From Symsagittifera roscoffensis (taxonomy: Eukaryota; Xenacoelomorpha; Acoela; Convolutidae), in NCBI RefSeq assembly GCF_963678635.1, contig NC_087067.1, positions 14,089,018-14,153,017 of the forward strand: a stretch of 64,000 nt of DNA, written 5' to 3'. This document shows positions 20,501 to 29,102 of this stretch, one piece after another (position 1 is the first letter of the stretch; each line of letters opens with the position of its first letter). The translations under genes and the position numbers were made by a program. The notes beneath the pieces were generated by a model. The model did no database searches and had not been told where the DNA came from. It was given only the letters and a program-made list of their open reading frames with translations.

Positions 20501-20617
20501 TCCGTCCTTGACATAAGTTGTGTGACATCTTTCAACGGTTAACAGCAAAATTGCGAAGGCAAAAGCAAACGATGCATACAAGTATAAAGAGTTAACGCAA
20601 CTATGGGCAAACTTCAT
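14337..20617 (-). CDS. PLA2G15: Group XV lysosomal phospholipase A2 / LCAT-like acyltransferase, five exons
   Basis: Coding exons 20617-20215, 19670-19588, 18825-18651, 18032-17633 and 14553-14337 join in phase to 1,278 nt, or 425 residues plus stop, close to the usual length of this family. Residues ~1-32 form a hydrophobic signal peptide; PVLLIPGDGGSRI follows and matches the family's N-terminal oxyanion segment. AYSYDWR (163-169) corresponds to the lid-region motif. Ser209 in THSLGG is the nucleophile, Asp374 in GDGDGTVN and His406 in VEHVGLL complete the alpha/beta-hydrolase triad. Family members act in lysosomes or are secreted, cleaving phospholipids and transferring acyl groups to lipophilic alcohols. 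Several NxT/S sites suit a secretory-pathway protein. The start is the ATG at 20617 (A at -3); an upstream in-frame extension to 20680 begins with TTG and is not used. An LCAT-like paralogue rather than a strict PLA2G15 orthologue is possible. Confidence 0.92.
14608..14814 (-). mobile_element. GGCTC-family inverted-repeat element (MITE-like), copy 1
   Basis: A 207-bp element bounded by GGCTCTTTTTCCTTTTCCCC and its inverse GGGGAAAGGAAAAAGAGCC. A perfect 8-bp duplication AAAATCAC flanks it at 14600-14607 and 14815-14822. No coding capacity. The interior is the reverse complement of a sequence similar to copies 2 and 4. It lies in intron 4 of the phospholipase gene. Confidence 0.85.
15344..15522 (+). 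mobile_element. GGCTC-family inverted-repeat element, copy 2
   Basis: 179 bp from GGCTCTTTCC to GGAAAAAGAGCC. It is flanked by TCAAATTG and GCAATTTG (6 of 8 bases shared), a probable decayed 8-bp duplication. The interior TTTTATGGTGTAACGAG and TTTTACAAGGTT matches copy 1 in reverse. Confidence 0.75.
15676..15867 (-). mobile_element. GGCTC-family inverted-repeat element, copy 3 (diverged)
   Basis: 192 bp with ends GGCTCTCTTCC and GGTGAAAGAGAGCC, and a 23-base pure C run at 15691-15713. The interior is only distantly like the other copies. The flanks CATAACGA and CATACCAC share 5 of 8 bases, so the target duplication is uncertain. Confidence 0.6.
15691..15713. repeat. Homopolymer of 23 C
   Basis: An uninterrupted C tract inside copy 3 of the GGCTC family, the longest mononucleotide C/G run seen in the window. 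The transcribed strand of the host gene would carry a G run. Confidence 0.95.
15930..16132 (+). mobile_element. GGCTC-family inverted-repeat element, copy 4
   Basis: 203 bp from GGCTCTTTTTCCTTTCCCCC to GGGGGGAAAAGGAAAAAGAG+CC, with a perfect 8-bp duplication GAAAAAAG at 15922-15929 and 16133-16140. The interior aligns along its length with the reverse complement of copy 1. Confidence 0.87.
16133..17632. other. Rest of phospholipase intron 4
   Basis: AT-rich intron sequence with many T runs. No exon, RNA gene or further inverted-repeat element was recognised. Confidence 0.5.
17633..18032 (-). CDS. PLA2G15: PLA2G15-like exon 4
   Basis: Acceptor TTCTAATTTAG, donor TA|GTGAGT. It encodes residues 221-353, including AWKDKYVQNWVSIGTPLFG and the STAWLIPAAKYW and TPTQNFTASW segments typical of this lipase family. 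Confidence 0.92.
18270..18460 (+). repeat. tRNA-derived SINE candidate, copy 2 (best head)
   Basis: A tRNA-like head runs from A-box-like TGGTGAAGTGG (about 18289) through CCTCTAAGTCAAAAGACC to the B box GGTTCGATGCC (about 18322). It is followed by a tail, TTGTGCTTGAGGGTAAG and CCAGACCAGAAAAATAACC, shared with the other two candidates. It lies in intron 3, antisense to the gene. Not a functional tRNA: no paired acceptor stem is evident. Confidence 0.6.
18651..18825 (-). CDS. PLA2G15: PLA2G15-like exon 3 with catalytic serine
   Basis: Acceptor CGGGCTAG, donor T|GTGAGT. It encodes residues 163-220 including AYSYDWR and the nucleophile elbow THSLGG (Ser209). Confidence 0.92.
18826..19587. other. 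Phospholipase intron 2
   Basis: 762 bp. It contains a 73-codon minus-strand open frame (19140-19361) with no family motif and no need of it in the reading frame, so it is not called as an exon. Confidence 0.5.
19588..19670 (-). CDS. PLA2G15: PLA2G15-like exon 2
   Basis: An 83-nt exon with acceptor TTTTTCAG and donor AAG|GTAAGC. It encodes DDLDLITYFGKIVSHL and continues to NDNLK, residues 135-162. Too short for a long open frame, but splice phases fit exactly on both sides. Confidence 0.9.
19671..20214. other. Phospholipase intron 1 with a solitary GGCTC terminus
   Basis: 544 bp. A single GGCTCTTTTTCGGTTCCCCC at 19810-19829 resembles one end of the intron 4 inverted-repeat family, but no matching second end is present. 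Confidence 0.5.
20215..20617 (-). CDS. PLA2G15: PLA2G15-like exon 1
   Basis: Encodes the signal peptide and residues 1-134 plus one base. The donor is G|GTAGGT at 20214. The nearby alternative AG|GTAAAG five bases on would put a stop in exon 2, so it is rejected. CYKTTSDWFTMWLN and the following Cys-containing stretch match the family's first disulfide region. Confidence 0.9.
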
Positions 20618-21928
20618 GATTCTGTATAAAACTAACGAGTTTTTAGGTTTGGCAAAATCTCTAGGAGTTTGGTTTTTCAATCAGAACTGATTGCAAATCA
20701 AACTTCACTTTTGAACCGTTTTTGTTCAACTCTGAGGCAAATTGCAGATTAAGTGTATTGTTTTTTTTTAATCAATTATACTTTCTAAATTATTATCTTG
20801 ATTTAGTTTGTTATAATTTATGGGTAAAATATGCACACGTGACATGCATGCTGATTCTATATTCGGAATGTGTGGCGTGATATTTCTTTAATTTTATTAT
20901 ATATATTATTTAGTTTTTGCGTCATTGGTCGCAGATATAACAAATTTGCTGGTAATGTTTGTTGTTCATGTCAATATTAAGAGGTGAATGACATGTTAGG
21001 ATTTTCTTGAGTCAGATTTGGTTTTAAATATTTGCTCAAATGTAGAGATAAGAAACGGTGGTTTCAAATATTTGCAGAAGGCGATTTGAGTTGTCTTCTC
21101 AAATTGGAGTTTGTTTTTGAATCTAATGAATTGCCTCGGTTTATTCGTACAGTAAAGGACTTGGAAATTTTGAGTCTAGTTCGAAACACAACCATTTCAA
21201 TCTACAAATCTTATGGGGGCAAATCAAGAAAGTGTCATCACATTTTTTTTAAAGAAGATAAAGCTTCATTTCAGTTCTGCCATTTTCGTTTAACCTGAGA
21301 TCAATTTCACTTTTACTTGGTCCAATTTTGCGAAATTTTGCATACAATTTTATTTGTATGTTGTAAGAAAGAATTGACTGGGAAAAATAATGCAATAAAG
21401 ATAACACGAAAAAGAGTGTTAGGTATTTTAGCAGGTTAGCAAGTCAGATCACTAACTTCAAATGCGACATTGGCAAGTAGCGGCCACTTGCCCTGCTGAG
21501 GTAGCAGTCGGCACGAGTATTATTGAAGCGAAAAGCTGTTTTTTGCCGCTAATTGCGACTTTCTGCTTTTGAAGTTGGTAGTTTTGTTGACAAGTTGCGA
21601 GAAAACTGTCTAAATTGGGGAAGCTTGACCCAAAACTGAAAATGTTTTTTTTTCTGTCAATCGATGAGCGTCAGTTCCTTACAATAGACTGCAAAAAAAT
21701 TTATTTTTCTCTTTTCGAGCTAAAAATCTTCGAGGCGTTTTTAAAAGGTTCTTGGCGTCCTCCAAAGTGTATTAACAGTAAAAACACCTGGAAAAAAAAA
21801 ATTTTTTTCGCCGTAATTATTTAAAAATTGGTCTGTTAGAAAAAATCCTCCGAAACAAATATAAGTATGTTGTTTGTTGACAATTCATTTTGTAACTCGT
21901 TACTGAAAAGTCTCTCAGGTTTGCAAAT
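20618..21928. other. Upstream region of the phospholipase gene
   Basis: Should contain the promoter and 5' untranslated region. I see no convincing TATA box. Notable sites are the E-box at 20834-20843 and a hairpin GGCAAGT...ACTTGCC at 21472-21492 in a locally GC-richer patch (21470-21570). Open frames here show no known domain. Confidence 0.4.
20834..20843 (-). promoter_or_regulatory. E-box resembling a CLEAR / MiT-TFE site
   Basis: The minus strand reads GTCACGTGTG, 217-226 bases upstream of the start codon. TCACGTG with GT before it matches eight of ten bases of the CLEAR consensus GTCACGTGAC, which coordinates lysosomal genes. The link is inference from position and gene function. Confidence 0.4.
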
Positions 21929-22214
21929 TGTTAAGGTCAGACCATCTCAAGGTCAGACAGATTAATTGAATCGTAGTCAAAACTGATTAAACTCAGACAA
22001 GGTCAATTAGTGATCTCAAACTAATTAATTAGTGAGTAAATAATTAACTGGTACTTTTTTAAAGCTTAGTATGTCATGCCATTTAGTTTTACTTCTTTCA
22101 TTTCCTTCTTCAACAATCACTACCTCTTCTCAATCCTCAGTTCAAACCTCAGATTCTATCTCAGTCTCTAACCCCAGCTCTTAATTCTAGTTGCTCTAAA
22201 TCTGAATCTTAACA
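21929..22214 (+). repeat. 5' LTR of the copia element
   Basis: Starts TGTTAAGGTCAGACC and ends CTTAACA. It shares the CATCTCAAGGTCAGACAG block and the CTTCAACAATCACTACCTC block with the 3' LTR. Confidence 0.85.
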
Positions 22215-22227
22215 GTTATAGGCCCAG
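22215..22227 (+). promoter_or_regulatory. Primer-binding site matching half initiator tRNA-Met
   Basis: GTTATAGGCCCAG follows the 5' LTR directly. It is one base from GTTATGGGCCCAG, the complement of the anticodon arm of initiator tRNA-Met, used as an internal (half-tRNA) primer by Drosophila copia. Confidence 0.75.
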
Positions 22228-22684
22228 ATTTCTAATTTTTTTCTTGTATTATTTTTCTGTCAGGGTTTTTAGCTTTTAGCTAGCTGCCTTAAGCAACGAT
22301 GGACTTGAATCTGAAGACTTTTCTGCTCGGTCGACAAAGTTTGTGGCGCTGATGCACACCAAGGCCTTGTTCAGTACAGTGATGGGCAATGATGGTCTGC
22401 CAGAGGCTGAGCCTACTCTCCCGCAGCCTACGATACCAGGATGCAGAAGCGAGCAGTGTTGATCCAGCAGAGCAAAGATAATCGAAACACTGTGTCGTCC
22501 CACCTGGCTCTGGTGCTCAGCAAAACCACTTTCAAGTACAAAAAGAACGACTGCGTGGGAACAAATGGCTATGGCGATGGGAAGAAGGCTTGGAAGCTGC
22601 TTCAAGAGAAGTTTTGAAGTGTAGAGAGGCCGACGGTGGTCAGTCAGTCTCGTTGGTCAGCTTGCGAAATTGCGCCTAGGATAA
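22228..22684. other. 5' leader and decayed start of copia gag
   Basis: Between the primer site and the readable gag frame. It probably includes the N-terminal part of Gag, but stops and frame changes prevent a confident reading. A minus-strand open frame here is a shadow. Confidence 0.5.
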
Positions 22685-23170
22685 GAGGAGGATCTGGACA
22701 ACTACTTCGTTTGCAGTCAAGACCTGATGACGCGGTTGAGCGAAGCTGGAAAAGCAATCACGGACACATTGTTCAATGCTTTGGTGATCAATCGGCTGCC
22801 TGACGGCTATGAGCATTTTGTGGTGCAAGAGAGTATACAACCAGCCGAGACGTTTCCAGAGCTGAAAACAAGGTTGAGGAACTACGATGACTCGAGGAAG
22901 GCTCGATGTGGAGAGAGGACTGGACGTGGTCATATAGCCATGCTAGCTATGAGGAAGAAGAAGAAAAGAGTGTCAAATAATGGCTGCAATGTGTGCGGTC
23001 AGAAGGGTCATATGGCGAGAAACTGCAAATCCAAAAGTGACAGCGGACAATCTAGTGCTCGAGGCAGTGGGTCGAACGAAGCAAGTGGGCCAGGGGCGAA
23101 AAAGCAAGGGTGGTTCAACTGTGGGCAACCTGAATATTTTGCAACGGAGTGCAAGCAGCAACTTCATTGA
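22685..23170 (+). pseudogene. copia Gag fragment
   Basis: Open frame with the copia Gag (UBN2-type) signature LPDGYEHFVVQES, then a canonical CX2CX4HX4C zinc knuckle CNVCGQKGHMARNC (22985-23026) and a second, damaged knuckle (WFNCGQPEYFATEC). It ends at a TGA at 23168. The upstream limit is an in-frame stop at 22682, so the N-terminus is missing. Confidence 0.85.
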
Positions 23171-23369
23171 AGGGAGACGACCTCATTGTGGATACGGGAT
23201 TCACTGATCGTTTGGTGCGCGACAGGGCTGTCTTTTCTAGCTTTGAGAGCTGGAACGAAGGGACAACTGTGGAGAACCCCAACGGCTCGCTGTCAAGGAT
23301 TGAAGGCAAAGAATCAGTGGAAGTGGAGATCAGGGACTGCCATGATGCTGGCACCAGATGGGGGACAGC
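23171..23369 (+). pseudogene. copia protease remnant
   Basis: In the adjacent frame, IVDTGFTDRLV corresponds to the active-site region (normally D-S/T-G-A) of the copia aspartic protease. The Ala after Gly is replaced by Phe and the frame is shifted against both neighbours. Confidence 0.55.
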
Positions 23370-24138
23370 TACCTGTTAGGCAGCACGGCAAGCTTTTCTT
23401 CCTTGAGTGCAAGTTCAAGAGAAACCCGATGACTCTAGTGACGAAAACAAGGAGAGATACCAGTGATGCAATGTTGTGGCACCAACGACTGGGGCACCTC
23501 AACCAGCAGGATCTTTCATCGCTTGTCAATGTGGCCGAGCTAGAGTTCTGCGAAGCGTGTACAGCTTGTAAGATGCATGAAGCAGCAGAGCCTAAGAAGA
23601 CTGACAGCAGAGCATCGGCAGTGGGGCAACGGGTCTTCAGTGACATTCAGGGACTATTTGAAGTACCGAGTATGCATGGTGCATGCTATGCCTTGACCTT
23701 CGACGACTTAAGTCGGCTGGCTGTGGTCAAGTACCTGATGAATAACAGTGATGCTCTACTAAATATCCAGGAGTTTGTGGCTGAGCATGGAGCTCCAAAG
23801 TGCCTGCGAACTGACAATGGAGGTGAGTATTCGACAAATGCATTTAGTTGATTTTTTTTAGAGAATTCCAGGTGAAGCAAGAGTTCACTCTGCCCAATAC
23901 TCCTCAACAGAATGGTGTAGCAGAGCGCTAAAATAGAGTGATCACCGAGATGACTCGATGTCTGCTGGCCCAAGCCAAGCCGCCAAAGATATTATGGGTG
24001 CGAGCAATGTCGACAGCTGTGAGGGTTCGCAATTTGTGTCCTACATCCAGCAACGAGAACCGCTTTCCACCGACAGAGATGCACTATGGAAAACCATCAA
24101 AAGTGAGCTATTTGCGTGTGTTGGGTTGCTTGGCGTAA
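23370..24138 (+). pseudogene. copia integrase, broken by stops
   Basis: The GAG-pre-integrase motif MLWHQRLGHLNQQDL and the zinc Cys pair (CEACTAC) precede a DDE core: first Asp in VFSDIQG, second in LRTDNGGEY, and the Glu region PNTPQQNGVAER, where the next codon is a stop (about 23929). Another stop is at 23849. The final part ends in MHYGKPSKVSYLRVLGCLA. Confidence 0.85.
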
Positions 24139-24555
24139 TATCTGGATCGAGGCAACAGACGGAAACTGGATCCAAAGGGCAAGAAATTCATCGGCTACGA
24201 CGAGGAGAGCAAAGCCTACCTGCTGATGGATCTAGAGACAAGACGAGTGGTGCAAACAATAAGCGTGACGTTCAATGAGAACATCATTCCAGATAACTTC
24301 ATGGTTGACAGTGAGCAATAACAAATCCTGGAGCTATCAATCGATGGGTGCATTGAAACTGAGAAACCAAGCACGAAGAAAACCAGCGAAGCACGAAGCG
24401 CGCTAACTGAGGGTGATACTGCAGATTCAGTAGGGTCTACTGAGGAAAATCAGGTCGAGAAGGAAGCAGTAGATTCACATTCTACTGATCATCCAGTGCA
24501 GAGGTCCGTTAGGACAAGGAACCCACTCATTCGATACGGACCGGCCTATACCCAT
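24139..24555 (+). pseudogene. copia integrase-RT linker remnant
   Basis: Decayed coding sequence in mixed frames, with traces of the DPKGKKFIGYDEES-type motif found after copia integrase and a Thr/Glu/Ser-rich stretch before RT. Confidence 0.5.
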
Positions 24556-25354
24556 GCTTCAGTGATTGGAATTTAAGAGCCAAGGGGCTATACAGAAGCA
24601 GCGTCTGGACCCGAAAAGGAGCAGTGGTGGGCAGCTATGGCTTTAGAGGTGAAGTCTCTAGAAGCCATGGGAACATGGACACTTGTTGTTAGACCACAAT
24701 ATGAAAATGTTCTTTCTGGACGATTGGTTCTTGCTGTAAAGAGAGATGCGATGGAACAAGTGGATCGTTTCAAAGACCGATATGTAGTGAAAAGGTTCAT
24801 GCAAGTGGCAGGACTTGACTTCAATGAGACGTTTGCTCCAACCTGTAAACCAGAAACAAAAAGGATACTGCTGAAGGGCACAAAATGATCTTTTACTTCA
24901 TCAGATGGATGTTAAGTCAGCCTTCCTCAATTCTCCTCTAGCAGAGACAGTGTACATCGAGCAGCCAGAGGGGTTCAGCAGCGGTGACAGCCAAGTGTGC
25001 TTGCTACAACGAAGTCTCTATGGGCTGCGGCAGGGAGTAAGAGACTGGTATCAGACGCTGAGCACTTTCCTACTTGATGAAGGGTTCACTAGAAGCAGCA
25101 ATGACTACTGTTTGTCCACGATGAGGGGAACAACTGATGCAATGATTTATGCGCTGGTTTGGATAGATGACATCATTTTTGGGTGCAGATGTCAAGACGA
25201 AGTCGACAAGCTGAGGAACCGTTTCTCCGAACGATTCAAGATGGATGACAGAGGCGCATTGTCCTTTGAGCGTTTTGGCCGTGCTGAATGCAAACCAGAG
25301 GGCACACCAGCGGATATCAGCGCACAACTGTCGATCGAAGAAGGGGTGCCCTGA
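24556..25354 (+). pseudogene. copia reverse transcriptase, frameshifted
   Basis: Begins near KEQWWAAMALEVKSLEAMGTW, with the FNETFAPT motif. It then changes frame near 24890 into MDVKSAFLNSPLAETVYIEQ (first catalytic Asp), LQRSLYGLRQ and VWIDDIIFG (the catalytic Asp pair, normally YVDD). Frames break again after about 25290. Confidence 0.87.
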
Positions 25355-26089
25355 AGCTGGGTCAGCAGAGGCAGTATCCATGAAGGCTGAGGACTACAGA
25401 GTCATTGTGGGCTCATTATTGTACATAGCTAAGCAAATAAGGCCAGATATCCTAGCTACTATGACGTAACTTTCTCGTTTCCTGGAGAATCCGGGAAGGG
25501 TGCACTAGTTGGCTGCAAAGTGGGTTCTTCTTTACCTGAAGGGGCGCAAAGATCCTCAGCTGTGCTACACTATGAAGCTGTTGGTATAAAACTTTATGGA
25601 TCCGCAGGTGCTGACTGGGCTGGAGATTTGGATGATAAACGATCAACTACTGGCTACAGCTTTCATCTGCAGAAGGCAGGGGCAGCAGTTAGTTGGAGCA
25701 CCAAGAAGCAACCAACTGCAACCATATCTACCAGTGAGGCTGAGTATCAAGCAATGGCAGCAGCAGTTCAAGAGGCTCTATATCTGCGATCACTTCTCGA
25801 TGAGATGGGCTTAGTTATTGACGGACCAACTGTCATCAAGTAGGACAACCAGAGCTGTATCAAGATGTGCAAGGATCCTGTGAAGCAAAAGCGAACTAAA
25901 CACATCGATATGAAACACCACTTTGTTCGAGAACGAGTGGAAGATGAGACAGTTGAACTCCAAGATTGCCCTACTGAGTTCACGGAAGCTAACTTGTTGA
26001 CAAAAACCCTGAGCAAAGCTAAGGTGGAACAGCATCGTCGAACCTTGATAGGTTGCAGCCTGACATTGGACAAAGCCAATTCAGCCTGA
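25355..26089 (+). pseudogene. copia RNase H and C-terminus, broken
   Basis: Fragments include the YGSAGADWAGDLDDKRSTTG motif, SWSTKKQPTATISTSEAEY and a conserved C-terminal RTKHIDMKHHFVRE. A stop at 25841 falls just before the catalytic-Asp region DNQSC. It ends at a TGA 26087-26089, seven bases before the 3' LTR. Confidence 0.85.
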
Positions 26090-26096
26090 GTGGAGG
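26088..26096 (+). promoter_or_regulatory. copia polypurine tract
   Basis: GAGTGGAGG abuts the 3' LTR and overlaps the end of the old reading frame. It is short and contains one T. Confidence 0.6.
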
Positions 26097-26383
26097 TGTT
26101 GAGATCAGACCATCTCAAGGTCAGACAGATTAACTGAATCCTAGTCAAAACTTATTAAACTCAGGCAAGGTCAACTTGTGATCTCAAACTAATAAGTTTA
26201 TCAGTAAATAATTAACTGGAATTTTGTGATGCTTAGTTTGTAATGTCATTTATATTCACTTCTTTCAATTCCTTCTTCAACAATCACTACCTCTTCTCAA
26301 TCCTCAGTTCAAACCTCAGATTCTATCTCAGTTTCTAACCCCAGCTCTTAATCCTAGTTGCTCTAACTCTGAATATAAATACA
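26097..26383 (+). repeat. 3' LTR of the copia element
   Basis: Starts TGTTGAGATCAGACC and ends about AAATACA. Aligned to 21929-22214 it shows many substitutions and small indels, indicating an old insertion. Confidence 0.85.
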
Positions 26384-29102
26384 AAATTTTTTGGTGGACA
26401 CTAAGCAAAAAATAACTTTTTGAACAAAAATTATCCTTGATACTTTTTTTTGACTGCGGGACACTTTGTTTGAACATTAAAAACAAAAACGATCCTAATA
26501 TTTTTTTTGACTGCGGGACACCTTGTTTGATGTTTTTGTTTCTGAAAAATTCAAATCTCTAAATAAGTTTCAGGAGTCGATGAATTTAGAAGGATTTTAT
26601 ATAGGTTTTGATGATTTTTAGTTTGTTTTTATACCGGAGAAATAAATTAACGCAAGCAAACTGTTGTAGGATTAAGAATCGTTAAAAACCTCTAAGCATG
26701 AACTTTTTTTCATCGCCATAAGATAACTACAAATTTGACCATATTTGAAATTGTTTCTTCGTATAAAGTTAATGAATAAAATAGTTTTTTAAGCCATTGA
26801 AAACTTGCTTCACTAGAACACAAACATATTCAAGTTTTCATAGTTGAAAAAAAAAGGAATTGATCCAGTTTTTGATACAGCAAATGCCAGTTTTAAATTG
26901 TTTTCTTTATTTTCAAAGCCACTATTTTTTCTGTTTCCTTATATTCATTGACTCTTTTTAAACCGTTTGTAGGCTAAATTTCAGATTTTGAGTCAAAGAG
27001 TTGAATTCAATTGAGAGTCTTAGCCACAAAAAACGATGTTTTTATTAAAATGAAATAATTCAAGTGGCTAGAGTTTAATTACTTGCCGAATTGACCACAG
27101 CTTATTTCTTTTCAGTTTCCTATTTAAGCGTACAGAATGAAGTAATTTGGGCTCAGAGTCAATAAAAATTAGTTGGTGATTTTATGAGTTAATAGACCAA
27201 GTTCTAGCAATTCGCTTAGTAGTTTGTTTAGTAACTTAGATTACTTTTTAATGAGAATGTAATGAATTCCGAAGGGATGCGCACATTAAACGAAAAACTG
27301 GCTGGTTAAACCTGTTGGAAAAATGCAGAAAAATAACTACCAAACGAATTGTTGCAAAATTAGAGATAAGAATAAGTCTCTGACCCTCGACCAAAAGGTT
27401 GTTGGGTTGAGTCGCACGTTGATTCATCCTTGTATCAAGGAGAGGCAACTTTGAGCAGCTCACAAAACTAACAAAAATTTTCAATACAAATTTAGCAAGA
27501 ACACAACAGTGAATCTTCGAAAAAACTAAATAACTCGTGTCTTGGTGCTTTTCCGTCGTGGATGGCATGATTCGATCTACGTGCTCCAAAATCATCAATT
27601 TGGCAAAAGTAGCAATCTTAAAGAAACAAACAACTCAGGGCTGACAAAAGACTGGTCTGCACATAAAAAATATGAATTGTTATTTACAAACCAAAAAAAC
27701 TGGTTCAGGCTACTAATTTGTGGATTCAGTCATTAAAATTGGTCTACTGCTCCTTCAAAAAAATTAGCTTCGTAACTCCATGATTTAGTTTGATCACAAG
27801 CAAAACAAATAAAACATTTCTTCTTGAAAAACGTTAAAAAAACGTACTGTTGCTGACTCTAAACGAAGAAAAACGTAACTGCAGCGTCATTTACTTTTTT
27901 AGACATGACTCACGCACGAGTTAAGATACTGTCAAACTTAACCCAGTAAGAAAAAGCTATAAATTATTTTTCTTGGAGTTTTAAAAACCGCGCACAGGCA
28001 GTTTTAACGCATTCAACGCGACCCAAGAAAAGCGCACTAAGCAGCACAACAAAAGTCAAAAAATCCCTCCAGGTTCTTTTAGTCTCACAAAGTACAGCCT
28101 AAAATTTCTAAAACAGCGCAACGCATTGATTTGTTAAATTGTTGCGCAAAAAAATAATCAATTTAAGTTTTTACAAGAACGAGAAGAATTAAATAAACAT
28201 ATTTATGAGGGTTTTCAAAACTACTACTCATATACACGAATTATATTAATTCATTAGCTTGGTATTACAATAATTTGATTGCCTTTAATTTATCAAAATA
28301 GAGCATTTCTTCTAGTCAACCTTTTATAATCATAATCAAAACTTCTGCCGGGCAACCAAAAAGATTTTCCAAGATCTTCTACAGCATTAGAAAACTATTT
28401 GTTCAGTATTATCCTCACAGGAGGCAAGTATCGAAAAACACATTTTTTGATGTTTTTTGCGCGTGCTTGACCCTTACAGTTATAGTGCTTATAGACACCC
28501 ACAGCGCATCCAAAAAATTCAAGGTAGGTTGATTATAAACAGATGGCGTGAAAATACCGAAGGGGCAAAACTACTGGTTGCTAAGTGGTTCAATGGCTGT
28601 GAATGAAAGTCTACCAGCCCTCAATTCGGCGCTAGATGGCTTTGAAACTACATTACGTGGCCAAACTGTGCTCTGGATAGGCGCAGAATTTTGTTTCTGT
28701 ATGTTCTTGGATTCCAGAGACAAATCTTTAAAGTGTTAAAACTTTGTCGGAACGATCGAAGACAGCTCACAAAATACAAAACACAAAATAACAAAATTAG
28801 TATTCGTTTGAAAGTTATTTACAAAAAAAAAATATACAGGCTCAGTTTCCAGATTTTGGATTAAATGCTTACGCATTGTTTTTTTGTGAAAAAATTCTGA
28901 CCCAATTTGACAGATTTGCTTTTTAATAATTCATTATTTCATTTCTTCACAGCAAAATTGTAACAGAAAATCACTGTATGCATCAAAATTCAAATTTTTT
29001 TGATGTGATTAGTTAAGAGATGCATCGGATAAGGGATGCAAAATCAACCCTTAGATTGTTTAGTGCTCGCTATTAATGAAAGTATTTAGGTAATTTGAAG
29101 TC
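26384..29102. other. AT-rich DNA, no gene recognised
   Basis: Contains a repeated phrase GACTGCGGGACAC at about 26452 and 26510 and a SINE candidate at 27355-27480. A somewhat GC-richer patch with a 63-codon open frame lies at 28548-28739; no family is recognisable in it and no splice context supports it, so it is not called as a gene. Confidence 0.5.
27355..27480 (+). repeat. tRNA-derived SINE candidate, copy 3
   Basis: TCTCTGACCCTCGACC, AAAAGG and TTGTTGGGTTGAGTCGC read like an anticodon arm and a mutated B box. The following TTGTATCAAGGAGAGGCAAC and CTCACAAAACTAAC resemble the tail at 18345-18390. Confidence 0.4.

Larger units (their letters stand above)
21929..26383 (+). mobile_element. 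Degenerate copia-type LTR retrotransposon
   Basis: A 4.46-kb element with LTRs at 21929-22214 and 26097-26383 that differ at roughly one base in ten. The order Gag, protease remnant, integrase, reverse transcriptase, RNase H (integrase before RT) is diagnostic for the copia superfamily. The frame is broken by several stops and frameshifts, so it is dead. The GC content is visibly higher than the flanks. No clear 5-bp target duplication remains (GCAAAT before, AAATTT after). Confidence 0.9.

Noticed and set aside
20618-20680. N-terminal extension of the phospholipase frame to 20680
   Set aside because: It would start with TTG. The ATG at 20617 has a suitable context and is followed directly by the signal peptide.
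22276-22605. 109-codon minus-strand open frame at the start of the copia element
   Set aside because: It lies opposite the decayed gag region, has no recognisable family and no independent support.
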